A DNA stretch of 40,764 nt from Betaproteobacteria bacterium (GTDB lineage: Bacteria > Pseudomonadota > Gammaproteobacteria > Burkholderiales > SG8-39). The stretch is taken from NCBI GenBank assembly GCA_009693435.1, contig SHXF01000038.1, positions 1 through 40,764 on the forward strand, read 5' to 3'. Shown piece by piece: positions 1-7,759 of this stretch. The translations under genes and the position numbers were made by a program. Each line of letters opens with the position of its first letter. The stretch's first letter is position 1. Under the pieces are notes generated by a model that searched no databases, was not told the DNA's origin, and was given only the letters and a program-made list of their open reading frames with translations.

Positions 1-346
1 CCCCCGGGAGAAGGGCCGGGGATGAGGGGAAATTCGCGACGCCGTGCCGGATCTTCCCTCACCCTCAATCCCTCTCCCGGAGGGAGAGGGATTGAGGGCC
101 GCCCTGCCGGGGGAGAGGGAAGCAGAGGCGCTCTCCCGGGGACCGAAAGCGAATCCGCTCCGCTTGCTACAGCCTTTGCGATATTTCATTTTTTGAAATT
201 GACTTGGCCGCAGCGGTATATCCTGCGGGGGTTTGTCGCGTTGGATTCGGAGGAATCATGCTGAACCTCCCCTCTTTCCGATTCCCCGGCCTCTGTGGCC
301 GGGAGCGCACAACCGCGGAATCGAAGTGGTATTTCCAGGAGACGGA
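1..346. other. Intergenic region with palindromic repeat debris
   Basis: No convincing gene is seen before the coding region starting at 347. The first 145 bases are dominated by G/C-rich repeat fragments related to the palindrome at 62-98. From about 180 to 345 base composition is less biased and this stretch probably holds the promoter and leader of the gene at 347. Reading frames present here have poor, repeat-driven composition. Confidence 0.5.
62..98. repeat. Intergenic perfect inverted repeat (17-bp arms)
   Basis: Arms at 62-78 and 82-98 are perfect reverse complements around a 3-base GGA loop; the left arm begins CCCTCAATCCC. Partial copies of the same CTCTCCC/GGGAGAGGG theme flank it (about 1-33 and 109-142). 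This resembles the dispersed palindromic intergenic repeats common in high-GC proteobacterial genomes. It could act as an RNA hairpin, but no T-tract follows, so a terminator call is not supported. Confidence 0.7.
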
Positions 347-781
347 TTGAAAACGATTACACACGCGCAGAAAGAAATGATGCTGCAGTATTTCGAGGTG
401 GTGGAGACGCAGCTGCGCCGGGCGCTGAAGGATGCGGCGGTGGAGGGCACGCCGACAACGGACGATACTTTCATCAGGATCGTCGCCGCGCGCGTGCAGG
501 AGCGCATCGCCGACATCGCGACCCGGATTCCGGGATCTTCCGCGCCCTCGCTGCAGCAGATCCGCAAGAATCTGGAGATGGTGCTCGATCCGGTATTTTT
601 CGGCGAAGCGAAGGACGACGGCACAAAGAGGGGCGATGCAATAGGGGAAAATGCGATGGGCGATCCGATCAAGGCCGTTCGCTCGTTGCTGCTGCAGTTG
701 CGCCAGCAGCGCGAATACACACCGCCGGAAGGCGGCACCTGGAAGCCGGATGCGCGGGCGCGCCGCGGCAGAGAACGCTAG
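347..781 (+). CDS. Hypothetical protein, helical, 144 aa
   Basis: Not recognised as a member of a named family. The start chosen is TTG at 347 because an AGGAGA ribosome-binding site lies 5 bases upstream (336-341); the frame is open further upstream to 233, but that part has repeat-like, proline-rich content. The protein is predominantly amphipathic helix (QYFEVVETQLRRALKDAA; IVAARVQERIADIATRI), soluble, with a short basic Gly/Arg-rich end. No signal peptide or membrane segment. It converges on the HEPN remnant on the other strand, and the two stop codons share the sequence CTAG at 778-781. Confidence 0.55.
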   Translation: MKTITHAQKEMMLQYFEVVETQLRRALKDAAVEGTPTTDDTFIRIVAARVQERIADIATRIPGSSAPSLQQIRKNLEMVLDPVFFGEAKDDGTKRGDAIGENAMGDPIKAVRSLLLQLRQQREYTPPEGGTWKPDARARRGRER

Positions 782-1200
782 CGCCGCTTCCGTGCGGATG
801 AGGCAGTCGGTGAAACGCCGCTATTCCCGCCGGCGTCGCCCACTCCGACGGCACTCGCATCGCCCAACCCCTTCTCGACGATTTTCAAGTCCGCTTTTGC
901 AGGACCGGATTTCAAACACGCCAGTGCATGACTGACGAATCGCATCACCCAAAGTCGCTGCCTGCGCACTTCGTTCGCATCGATGGAAACGTCGCCCTTG
1001 TAGTCGGCGGCGTGGCGGAGCGCCATCAGCGAATTGAGATTGCGGGTCGTATCATTGGGGAATGCGCCCGACTTCACGAAATGCAGCGATAACATCGATT
1101 GGGCACCGTCGCGGGATTCGGCGTTGATCCCCTTGGACCACAGCAGTGCGCATGTAGCGTTGTACGCGGCGAAGGATGGCGATGCTCGGGTACGATTCAA
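778..1200 (-). pseudogene. HEPN-domain protein, N-terminally truncated
   Basis: The reading frame matches the C-terminal two thirds of UPF0332-type HEPN proteins: AAYNATCALLWSKGI corresponds to the central helix (usually A-YYA-FHAARALL-SKGI), followed by LHFVKSGAFPND and a LRHAADYKGDV segment. The first helix, roughly 40 residues, is missing: the frame opens only at a TTG (1200-1198) lying directly against the vapC stop codon at 1203-1201, and the sequence further upstream is vapC itself. HEPN proteins are usually RNases or substrate-binding partners paired with MNT nucleotidyltransferases; no MNT gene is adjacent. I infer a broken gene placed downstream of vapBC, although translation coupled to vapC cannot be excluded. 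The last ~35 residues are low complexity. Confidence 0.6.
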
Positions 1201-1593
1201 TCACCAGATCGTCCTTATCTCCCTCAACTTGCGCAGTTTCGCGTCGGAAGTGATCAGCGGGGCAAGGTGGCGCCGGGCGGTGGCTGCGATCAAGCGGTCG
1301 GCCGGATCGCCGTGCGAAAACAGGTCTGACTGGGACAGGACGGCGATCTCCGCCGTAATCGGCAGCACGCGGACATAGCGCGCTGCAATGATGTCATCCA
1401 GAAAATGCCGCGCGTCCGTCCCGGGATCGAGCCGCTTGTGCGCGATCAGCATCGCTATCTCCCACAGGCTGATGTCGCTGCAGGCCAGCTCCCGATCGGC
1501 GAAACCGGCATCGATCGCTCTGCGGGCGCGAACCGACAGGCTGGCGGGAGTCAGCGCATCGAAGATCAGGACGTGCGTGTCGAGTACTACCAT
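1201..1593 (-). CDS. vapC: VapC-type PIN-domain toxin (ribonuclease), 130 aa
   Basis: Type II toxin of the PIN-domain endoribonuclease family. The PIN acidic residues are visible: D5 in MVVLDTHVLIF, E45 in SLWEIAML, D96 in HGDPADRLIAATA and D117 in LITSDAKL. Length (130 aa) is typical. It is the second gene of a vapBC pair; its ATG (1593-1591) lies inside the end of vapB so that ATGGTAG holds both the toxin start and the antitoxin stop (7-base overlap), an arrangement that couples translation. Expected targets are tRNA or rRNA, but the actual target cannot be read from the sequence. Confidence 0.9.
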   Translation of the reverse strand: MVVLDTHVLIFDALTPASLSVRARRAIDAGFADRELACSDISLWEIAMLIAHKRLDPGTDARHFLDDIIAARYVRVLPITAEIAVLSQSDLFSHGDPADRLIAATARRHLAPLITSDAKLRKLREIRTIW

Positions 1594-1847
1594 CGATCCG
1601 GCGAGCGCTCCGCTTCCCACTGCGCGCCGGTCGGACTGAGCACGTCGCCGACGTAGCAGTGCTTGCGAATGGCCAGAAGGCGCTCCTGTGCCTCCCGATG
1701 AGGATCGCCGCCGGGCACGATGCGCGCGATCACCCTGCCGCGCGACGTGACAGCTATCTCCTTGCCCCTTTGTACTTCGGCAAGGTACGCCGGAAGGTTC
1801 TGGCGGAGCTCTGTGACATTGACTTCGGCTTTTCGGTCTTTGCGCAT
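1587..1847 (-). CDS. vapB: VapB-like antitoxin, Phd/YefM family, 86 aa
   Basis: Antitoxin partner of the adjacent PIN toxin. The N-terminal Phd/YefM DNA-binding fold is clear: VNVTELRQNLPAYLAEVQ, then GKEIAVTSRGRVIARIVP. The C-terminal half (about residues 50-86) is the expected toxin-wrapping segment. The start was placed at ATG 1847 because the upstream frame has no family similarity and the likely operator (1862-1880) lies just before this ATG. Phd/YefM antitoxins normally autoregulate their operon, which fits that operator. Confidence 0.88.
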   Translation of the reverse strand: MRKDRKAEVNVTELRQNLPAYLAEVQRGKEIAVTSRGRVIARIVPGGDPHREAQERLLAIRKHCYVGDVLSPTGAQWEAERSPDRW

Positions 1848-1861
1848 GGCGGGACTCCATA

Positions 1862-1880
1862 TGTACAGAGCAAGTGTACA
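1862..1880. promoter_or_regulatory. Candidate vapBC operator: TGTACA-N7-TGTACA
   Basis: Two copies of the palindrome TGTACA (1862-1867 and 1875-1880) separated by 7 bases lie 15 bases upstream of the vapB start. Each half is self-complementary, so the whole site has dyad symmetry with about 13-bp centre spacing. Position and symmetry fit autorepression by a Phd/YefM antitoxin dimer. The assignment is an inference. Confidence 0.55.
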
Positions 1881-1976
1881 GATTTGCGCCTGCCCTGTAA
1901 ATCGTCGCATGCGTTCCGCCCGGGCTTGTGCTCGCGCGGAGCATGGCCCGATCCGCGACAACGCCCCGCACCACCC

Positions 1977-2504
1977 TTACTCCGTAAAGTCGGATTTCCG
2001 CTGGAACTCCCGGTACAGGATGTAGCCGCCCCATGCCCAGGCAAGGAGCATCAGCAGCAGCCCGGTCTTGTGCATCACCCAGGCCACCTGGTGCGCCTTG
2101 TTGAGCAGGCCCATCATGCCCAGCATGTCGATGTAGTCGTGGCCGCCGGTGTCGCCGGTGCGGCCGGTGAGCAGCACGTGCACCGGCTCCTTCGCGTCCC
2201 AGGCATAGGGCGCGCAATCCATCCACTGCGTGCCCGCCCACCACAGCATCAGCGCCGCGGTGAAATTGTCGCGATTCCTGAACGTGAACATGGCAAGGAA
2301 GGCGAGCGGCATCAGCAGCTGCGCCAGGCTGCCGCCGGCGTGGCGCATCCATTCTCCGAACGGCGAAAACAGGATGTGGCCGAACTCGTGAAACGGCACC
2401 ATCCCCAGGCGCAGGAAGGTGGAGGACATCTCCCAGGCCGGCGGCGTCTGCGCAATCGCAATAGCCGCGCCGCATCGGGCGGACCCGCCGCCGGCAATCC
2501 GCAT
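1977..2504 (-). CDS. Membrane protein with HExxH motif (M50-like), 175 aa
   Basis: Polytopic membrane protein with a zinc-protease-like HEFGH motif in GMVPFHEFGHILFSPFG, followed by hydrophobic stretches GGSLAQLLMPLAFLAMF, FTAALMLWWAGTQWMDCAPY and a C-terminal segment TGLLLMLLAWAWGGYILY. A conserved GDTGGHDYIDML segment lies in the loop. This is the layout of a family of small bacterial proteins often described as M50-like; proteolytic activity is not established for them as far as I know. The start is uncertain: ATG 2504 was preferred because the longer frame (GTG at 2576) runs into the divergent gene at 2570 and adds unconvincing sequence. Confidence 0.65.
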   Translation of the reverse strand: MRIAGGGSARCGAAIAIAQTPPAWEMSSTFLRLGMVPFHEFGHILFSPFGEWMRHAGGSLAQLLMPLAFLAMFTFRNRDNFTAALMLWWAGTQWMDCAPYAWDAKEPVHVLLTGRTGDTGGHDYIDMLGMMGLLNKAHQVAWVMHKTGLLLMLLAWAWGGYILYREFQRKSDFTE

Positions 2505-2569
2505 CCGGAGCGCGACAGCCTTCCGGTACACTTCGCTTCCCTTCCACGACAACCAACCACGGATACCGC

Positions 2570-3562
2570 ATGTCACGACTGCGCATCAACCTCGCCTGTT
2601 GGAACTACGACCGCACGCGCCCGCTCGCCGAGGGCCGGGTTAAACCGGACGGCATCGACCTGAATTACCTCAACCTGCCGGTCGAGGAAACGTTTTTCCG
2701 CATGCTGCGCAACCGCGAGTTCGAAGCGGCGGAAATGTCGCTCTCCTCCTATTCGGTTTCGCTCTCGCGCGACAATCCGCCGTTCATCGCGATTCCCGTA
2801 TTCCCCTCGCGATTCTTTCGCCACTCGTGCATCTTCGTGTCCGCCAAAAGCGGCATACGCGAACCGAAAGACCTGATAGGCAAGCGCATCGGCACGCCGG
2901 AATTCCAGATGACCGCGCCGGTCTGGATACGCGGCATCCTGCAGGACGAGTACGGCGTGGATCCCTCCAGCGTTGAATACCTCACCGGCGGCGAGGAGGA
3001 ACCCGGCCGCGAGGAAAAGCTGAAGCTCGACCTGCCGCCGCGCATCCGCATCCGCCCGATACCCGCGGGCAAGACGCTCGCGCAGATGCTCGCCGACGGC
3101 GAGATCGACGCGCTGCACAGCGCGCGCGCACCTTCGACCCTGCGGTCGCGACCGGACGATGTGAAACGTTTGTTCGAGAATTTTGTCGATGTCGAGCGCG
3201 ACTACTTCAGGAAGACGCGCAATTTCCCCATCATGCACACGGTGGTGATACGCCGCGATGTGTACGAAGCCAATCCCTGGGTGGCGCAGTCGCTGCAGAA
3301 GGCCTTCGTCGAGGCGAAACGCCTGACCTACGAAGACATCTGCCAGAGCGCGGCGCAGATGGCGATGCTGCCCTGGCTGATGGCGCACGTGGAAGAAGCG
3401 CGCCGCGAGATGGGCGAAGACTGGTGGTCCTACGGGTTCGATGCGAACCGCGCCGGGCTGGACACCTTCCTGCGCTATCACCACGAGCAGGGATTGTCGA
3501 AGCGGCGCCTGAAGCCCGAGGAACTCTTCGCCCCTGAAGCGCTGGAGTCGTTCAAGATATAA
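2570..3562 (+). CDS. 4,5-dihydroxyphthalate decarboxylase-like / NMT1-type binding protein
   Basis: 330-residue protein of the family annotated as 4,5-dihydroxyphthalate decarboxylase (Pht5) or as ABC-transporter substrate-binding protein of the NMT1/THI5 fold. Family-typical segments: LACWNYDRTRPLAEGRV, VEETFFRMLRNREFEAAEMS, FPSRFFRHSCIFV, LIGKRIGTPEFQMTAPVWIR and the late segment WWSYGFDANR. No signal peptide is present, which favours a cytoplasmic enzyme or sensor over a transported binding protein. No phthalate-pathway genes are adjacent, so the substrate is open. It is divergent from the HExxH membrane gene and ends 39 bases before ilvE. Confidence 0.75.
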   Translation: MSRLRINLACWNYDRTRPLAEGRVKPDGIDLNYLNLPVEETFFRMLRNREFEAAEMSLSSYSVSLSRDNPPFIAIPVFPSRFFRHSCIFVSAKSGIREPKDLIGKRIGTPEFQMTAPVWIRGILQDEYGVDPSSVEYLTGGEEEPGREEKLKLDLPPRIRIRPIPAGKTLAQMLADGEIDALHSARAPSTLRSRPDDVKRLFENFVDVERDYFRKTRNFPIMHTVVIRRDVYEANPWVAQSLQKAFVEAKRLTYEDICQSAAQMAMLPWLMAHVEEARREMGEDWWSYGFDANRAGLDTFLRYHHEQGLSKRRLKPEELFAPEALESFKI

Positions 3563-3601
3563 AATAGCCTACTTCCCCTCGACGATACACGGAGATTCGC
3601 A

Positions 3602-4624
3602 ATGTCCATGGCCGACCGCGACGGCTTCATCTGGTACGACGGCAAGCTGGTGCCGTGGCGCAACGCAACCACTCATGTGCTGACGCATTCGCTGCACTAC
3701 GGGCTGGCGGTGTTCGAAGGCGTACGCGCGTACAAGACCGTCGAGGGCACGGCGATATTCCGGCTGCACGAGCACACCGAGCGCTGGTTCAATTCGGCCA
3801 AGATCTACATGATGAAAATGCCCTACGAACGCGAAGTGCTGCTGGAGGCGCACAAGGAAGTGGTGCGCGCCAACAAGCTCGAATCCTGCTACCTGCGCCC
3901 CATCGCCTTCTACGGCTCGGAAAAGATGGGCGTGTCCCCCAAGGGCGCAAGGGTGCATGTGGCGATCGCCGCCTGGCCCTGGGGCGCCTACCTCGGTGCA
4001 GAGGGACTGGAGAAGGGCATACGCGTGAAAACTTCCTCGTTCGCGCGCCACCACGTCAACGTCACCATGGCGCGCGCGAAGTTTTCGGCCACCTATGCCA
4101 ATTCGATCCTGGCGAACATGGAAGCCACCGAGCACGGCTACGACGAGGCGCTGCTGCTCGACGTGGACGGCTTCGTCGCGGAAGGCGCGGGGGAAAACCT
4201 CTTCATCGTCAAGGACGGCAAGATCTACGAACCGGAGATCGCCTCCGCCCTGGTGGGTATCACCCGCGGCTCCATCATCACCCTGGCGAAGGAACTCGGC
4301 TACGAAGTGATTTCGCGACGCATGACGCGCGACGATGTCTACATCGCCGACGAAGCATTCTTTACCGGGACCGCCGCGGAAGTCACCCCGATACGCGAAC
4401 TCGACGGACGCGAGATCGGCGCGGGCAAACGCGGTCCGGTCACCGCGAAGCTGCAGAAACTGTTTTTCGACGTGGTCGCCGGCAAGGTGGCGAAGCACAA
4501 GGACTGGCTGACGCTGGTCAGCGAAAAGAACGCTTCGAAATCGAGGTCCAAATCGGGATCCAAATCGGGATCCAAGGCGAAGCCGAAAGCGGCAACCAAA
4601 GTGACATCGCGGGTGGCATCCTGA
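3602..4624 (+). CDS. ilvE: Branched-chain amino acid aminotransferase with basic repeat tail
   Basis: PLP-dependent fold-type IV transaminase catalysing the last step of Leu/Ile/Val synthesis with glutamate. Seen: LHYGLAVFEGVRAY near the N-terminus, catalytic Lys160 in TMARAKFSATYANS, GFVAEGAGENLFIVKDG and the phosphate-binding TRGSIITLAKELG region. Conserved enzyme ends near residue 306; IlvE proteins are usually about 305-310 aa, but this one has 340 because of a Lys/Ser-rich tail (ASKSRSKSGSKSGSKAKPK...) encoded partly by a 12-bp tandem repeat. Start at 3602 has a GGAG site about 8 bases upstream. The stop TGA overlaps the ATG of the next gene by one base. Confidence 0.95.
   Translation: MSMADRDGFIWYDGKLVPWRNATTHVLTHSLHYGLAVFEGVRAYKTVEGTAIFRLHEHTERWFNSAKIYMMKMPYEREVLLEAHKEVVRANKLESCYLRPIAFYGSEKMGVSPKGARVHVAIAAWPWGAYLGAEGLEKGIRVKTSSFARHHVNVTMARAKFSATYANSILANMEATEHGYDEALLLDVDGFVAEGAGENLFIVKDGKIYEPEIASALVGITRGSIITLAKELGYEVISRRMTRDDVYIADEAFFTGTAAEVTPIRELDGREIGAGKRGPVTAKLQKLFFDVVAGKVAKHKDWLTLVSEKNASKSRSKSGSKSGSKAKPKAATKVTSRVAS
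4538..4573 (+). repeat. 12-bp tandem repeat x3 in the ilvE tail
   Basis: Three in-frame units of AAATCGGGATCC (first unit with two substitutions) encode K-S-(R/G)-S repeats at the end of ilvE. The unit contains GGATCC, as do the unrelated 21-bp units in coaX. Unit length is a multiple of three, so copy changes keep the frame. Confidence 0.85.
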
Positions 4625-4821
4625 TGGCCGATGCAGGCATCACCAGCCGTGCGGTGGATGTAACGGAGCACGACCTGCCACTGCATTGCCCCCCGCCGGG
4701 CAGCCCGGTGTGGATGATGCACCCGCGGGTGTTTCTCGACGTCGCGGCCCGCGGCAGCGTGCTGTGCCCCTATTGCAGCACCCGTTATGACTACAAGGGT
4801 GCGCCACCCGCGGGGCACTAG
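4624..4821 (+). CDS. Small zinc-finger protein (zf-CHCC type), 65 aa
   Basis: Short protein with the zf-CHCC pattern: Cys22 in LPLHCPPP, His33 in MMHPRVFLD and Cys48/Cys51 in VLCPYCSTRY, the likely four zinc ligands, as in bacterial relatives of the NDUFS6 zinc-binding domain. Its role in bacteria is not established. The ATG overlaps the ilvE stop (TGATG), so it is translationally coupled to ilvE; the order ilvE - zinc finger - waaF is familiar from betaproteobacteria. Confidence 0.85.
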   Translation: MADAGITSRAVDVTEHDLPLHCPPPGSPVWMMHPRVFLDVAARGSVLCPYCSTRYDYKGAPPAGH

Positions 4822-4831
4822 GCAGGCGCGC

Positions 4832-4850
4832 CCGCCTTTGCGCAAGGCGG
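4832..4850. other. Perfect 7-bp stem hairpin between zinc-finger gene and waaF
   Basis: CCGCCTT (4832-4838) pairs with AAGGCGG (4844-4850) across a 5-base loop, eleven bases after the zinc-finger stop. No T-tract follows, so it is not a classical terminator; it may be a processing or pausing structure. Confidence 0.4.
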
Positions 4851-4923
4851 TCCCGGGTCAGCCTGGACGAAGGATGGCTTTCCCGCCTTCCCGCTCACTT
4901 CTCGCATGCTCCCGACCGGCGCC

Positions 4924-5946
4924 ATGACCAGCATCCTGATAGTCGCGCCGAACTGGATCGGCGATACCCTTCTTGCGCAACCCTTGTTCGCGCGACTCGC
5001 GGAACGCCTGCCCGGCGCGACCATAGACGCGCTGGCGTCGCCCTGGACCGCACCGCTGCTGGCGCGCATGCCGGAGATCACCGGCGTCATCGAATCGCCG
5101 TTCGATCACGGACAATTGCGCCTGCGCGAACGCTGGCGCTTCGGACGCTCGCTGCGCGAAAACCGCTACGACCAGGCAATAGTCCTGCCGAACTCGTTCA
5201 AGTCGGCGCTGATTCCGTTCTTTGCCGATATACCGCTGCGTGCCGGGTTCGTCGGCGAGTCGCGCTACGGCATCCTGAACCTGGTGCACCGGCTCGACAA
5301 TAAGGCCTTGCCGCTGATGGCGGAGCGCTACGCGCAGCTTGCCGAGGCGCCCGGGTCGGCGCTGCGCCGCCCGCTTGCCCGCTCGCGTCTCCAGGTCGAT
5401 CAGGCCAACCTGCTGATTACCGTGAGCCGACTCGGGCTCAACCGGCGCCACTCGGTTGTGGTGCTGTGTCCCGGGGCGGAGTACGGTCCGGCGAAGCGCT
5501 GGCCGGTGATGCACTTTGCGCAGCTTGCGCGTGACCTGGCGGCGGCGGGGCATGTCGTCTGGCTGATCGGCTCGGCCAAGGACCGGCCCCTCGGCGATGA
5601 CATCGTGCGCGAAGCCGGCGCAGGCATCCTCAATCTGTGCGGCAGGACCGACCTGGCCAGTTCGATCGATCTGTTGTCCCTCGCCCGGGTGGTGGTCAGC
5701 AACGATTCGGGGCTGATGCACGTCGCCGCGGCGCTGGGCCGTCCGGTAGTGGCGCTGTACGGCTCATCCAGCCCCGCGCATACGCCGCCGCTCAGCATCC
5801 TTGCGCGCATCGTAAAAATAGAAGGCCTGCCCTGCAGCCCCTGTTACGCGCGCGAATGCCCGTTGGGCCATTTCAAGTGCATGAACGACCTTACGCCGCG
5901 GCGCGTGCTCGATGAGGTCCGCGCCGCTGGCGGCGCCGACCTGTGA
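4924..5946 (+). CDS. waaF: Lipopolysaccharide heptosyltransferase II
   Basis: Glycosyltransferase family 9 enzyme adding the second heptose to the LPS inner core at the cytoplasmic face of the inner membrane, using ADP-heptose. Seen: N-terminal ILIVAPNWIGDTLLAQPLF, the LCPGAEYGPAKRWP acceptor/donor segment, LVSND-type motif as VVVSNDSGLMHVAAALG and VALYGSSSPAHTPP, and a Cys-rich end. The start was set at ATG 4924, which gives the canonical family N-terminus (340 aa); an in-frame ATG at 4906 would add six residues. The last codons and stop lie in a short tandem duplication (5928-5996). hldE2 at 21.7 kb supplies the same pathway. Confidence 0.93.
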   Translation: MTSILIVAPNWIGDTLLAQPLFARLAERLPGATIDALASPWTAPLLARMPEITGVIESPFDHGQLRLRERWRFGRSLRENRYDQAIVLPNSFKSALIPFFADIPLRAGFVGESRYGILNLVHRLDNKALPLMAERYAQLAEAPGSALRRPLARSRLQVDQANLLITVSRLGLNRRHSVVVLCPGAEYGPAKRWPVMHFAQLARDLAAAGHVVWLIGSAKDRPLGDDIVREAGAGILNLCGRTDLASSIDLLSLARVVVSNDSGLMHVAAALGRPVVALYGSSSPAHTPPLSILARIVKIEGLPCSPCYARECPLGHFKCMNDLTPRRVLDEVRAAGGADL

Positions 5947-5996
5947 GCGCGGGCGGCGCCGACCTGTGAGCGCATGCGGCAACGACCTGTGACTGC
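5928..5996 (+). repeat. Tandem duplication of the waaF 3' end (22-24 bp x3)
   Basis: The sequence CGGCGCCGACCTGTGAGCGC occurs at the waaF terminus and again immediately downstream, followed by a third diverged copy (GCGGCAACGACCTGTGACTGC). Each copy contains a TGA; the first is the waaF stop codon. Confidence 0.8.
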
Positions 5997-6057
5997 GTTA
6001 AGCGGTCAAGCGGCGCCGCTTATAATCCCCAGCCTCTCCAAGCGGTGACAAGGGACC

Positions 6058-6423
6058 ATGAAGGGAATCGTTTTGTTCGCGCACGGGGCCCGTGATCCGG
6101 ATTGGGCCTTGCCGTTTCAGCGGATACGCGACAGCTTCGCCGCGGCCTGCCCCGATCGGCCGGTAACGCTCGCCTACCTGGAATGGATGCAACCGCCGCT
6201 TGCCGAGGCAGTTGGCGAACTCCACCACCGCGGCGCAACCGAGATCGTCGTCGTGCCGCTGTTCATGGCGCAGGGCAGCCACCTCAAGCGCGATCTGCCG
6301 TTGCTGATCGAAGCGGCAAGCCAGGCCAATGGCGGCATCGCCATACAGGTATTGCCGCCGATCGGCGACGTGATCGAGATCGCAACCGCGATCGTCGGCT
6401 GGATAGCGGCCGAGACGCGCTGA
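6058..6423 (+). CDS. CbiX-type sirohydrochlorin chelatase-like protein, 121 aa
   Basis: Small single-domain member of the CbiX/SirB chelatase family, which inserts Co2+ or Fe2+ (or Ni2+) into sirohydrochlorin. The metal-binding histidines are present: His9 in VLFAHGARDPDW and His in MAQGSHLKRDLP; the LEWMQPPLAEAV segment is also typical. The ~120 aa length matches the small forms (CbiX-S) that act as dimers. No cobalamin or siroheme genes are adjacent, so metal and pathway are open. Confidence 0.85.
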   Translation: MKGIVLFAHGARDPDWALPFQRIRDSFAAACPDRPVTLAYLEWMQPPLAEAVGELHHRGATEIVVVPLFMAQGSHLKRDLPLLIEAASQANGGIAIQVLPPIGDVIEIATAIVGWIAAETR

Positions 6424-6432
6424 TGCAGGCTG

Positions 6433-6460
6433 CAGGCGCGGCGCGCTCCATGCTCCGCGC
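6433..6460 (+). repeat. 14-bp perfect tandem duplication
   Basis: GCGCTCCATGCTCC is repeated twice head to tail (6433-6446, 6447-6460) between the chelatase gene and the EamA gene. It is intergenic and not a multiple of three. Confidence 0.85.
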
Positions 6461-6484
6461 TCCATGCTCCCTTATGATGGCCCC

Positions 6485-7438
6485 ATGATTTTCGACTGGA
6501 TCCTGCTTGGCGGCATCGCCCTCACCTGGGGCAGCATTTTCATTCTAGTCAAGAAGGCCCTGCTCTATTACGCCGCCTGGGACGCCACGGGCCTGCGCTA
6601 CATTCTTTGCCTCGTGGTGCTCAGTCCCTTCATCCCGCGCACGCTGCGCGCGATCAACCGCAGGACGGCCTGGCCCATGGCAGTTGCGGCATTTACGGGC
6701 AGCGGTCTGCCCGTGCTGCTGCTCGCTATCGCCCAACAGCGCATCAACAGCGCGACCGCCGCCCTCACCAGCGCCCTCACGCCGCTGTTTACCTTTCTGC
6801 TGGGCTGGTTGTTCTTCTCGATGCGGCTCACCCCGCTGCAGATCGCGGGCATAGGCGTCGGCCTGGCGGGCGTGGCGGTGCTCAGTTTCGCGCGTAACGG
6901 CCTGGAACTGTCATCGGATCCCGTATATGGCCTGCTCGCACTCGCCTCCGCCGTGAGCTACGGATGGACCGCGAATTTCATCCGTCGCAGACTCGCCTCC
7001 ATTCCCGCGACAGCAGGCATTACCTCGGTATTTCTCATCACCGCGCCGATCGCCGCAATGCTGCTTATCGCCTGGCCCGGCGAGGCAGCCAAAGTCGCCG
7101 CCGTACCGCTCTTCCCCGGCGGCGCATGGCTGCTGGCCATGGTCGCCTGCTCGGTGACCTCGGCTGTCTGGTACTACTGGCTGATTCAGCGCCGCGGCGC
7201 GATGTTCGCGGTGACTGCGGCCTACCTGATACCGGGCGTTGCATTCGCGTGGGGGATACTCGACGGAGAACCGCTGGGCGCCATGCATGCGGCCAGCCTC
7301 GTCTTCATCGTGGTCGGCGTCATCATGGCGAACGCGGGTAGTCACAGCGGCATGCCACCCGCGCCGTTGATCGCCGCCTCACCGCCGGACAACGCACCCG
7401 CATCGCGCTCGTATCCCTGTTCAACCGCAAAGGAGTAA
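6485..7438 (+). CDS. EamA/DMT-family transporter, 317 aa
   Basis: Inner-membrane protein of the drug/metabolite transporter superfamily with two EamA repeats, about ten hydrophobic segments. Seen: WILLGGIALTWGSIFILVKK (repeat 1), TAALTSALTPLFTFLLGWL with the conserved Pro, and in repeat 2 AVWYYWLIQRRGAMFAVTAAYLIPGVAFAWG. The start at ATG 6485 was chosen over an upstream in-frame ATG (6464) that lies beside the 14-bp duplication. Substrate unknown. An AAGGAG site at its very end serves the next gene. Confidence 0.88.
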   Translation: MIFDWILLGGIALTWGSIFILVKKALLYYAAWDATGLRYILCLVVLSPFIPRTLRAINRRTAWPMAVAAFTGSGLPVLLLAIAQQRINSATAALTSALTPLFTFLLGWLFFSMRLTPLQIAGIGVGLAGVAVLSFARNGLELSSDPVYGLLALASAVSYGWTANFIRRRLASIPATAGITSVFLITAPIAAMLLIAWPGEAAKVAAVPLFPGGAWLLAMVACSVTSAVWYYWLIQRRGAMFAVTAAYLIPGVAFAWGILDGEPLGAMHAASLVFIVVGVIMANAGSHSGMPPAPLIAASPPDNAPASRSYPCSTAKE

Positions 7439-7443
7439 CCGCC

Positions 7444-7752
7444 ATGGCAAAACTGATCGCACTGTACAAAAAGCCCGCCGACGCCGCCCGGTTCGATGCG
7501 TACTACTATTCGACGCACGTTCCCATCGCGAAAAAAATTCCAGGGTTGCGGCGATACGAAGTGAGCACCGGACCGGTTGCCTCGCCGGCAGGCGAATCCG
7601 CGTACCACCTGGTCGCGACATTGGGCTTCGACTCCCTGAGCGCGATCCAGCAAGCGCTCGGGTCGCCCGAAGGCGCCGCCGCCGCAGCCGACCTGGGCAA
7701 TTTCGCCCAGGCGGGTGTCGACCTGCTGTTCTTCGATTCGAAGGACATCTGA
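7444..7752 (+). CDS. EthD-domain protein, 102 aa
   Basis: Single EthD-like ferredoxin-fold (dimeric alpha-beta barrel) domain: LIALYKKPADAARFDAYYYSTHVPIAKKIPGL is the family signature, with the typical ACDF-type loop replaced by YYSTHVP. EthD proteins are linked to ether degradation in some actinobacteria, but most family members have no proven role. It starts 5 bases after the EamA stop with a strong AAGGAG site, so the two are cotranscribed. Its stop is eight bases from the 3' end of rnpB on the opposite strand. Confidence 0.85.
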   Translation: MAKLIALYKKPADAARFDAYYYSTHVPIAKKIPGLRRYEVSTGPVASPAGESAYHLVATLGFDSLSAIQQALGSPEGAAAAADLGNFAQAGVDLLFFDSKDI

Positions 7753-7759
7753 AAAGAGA

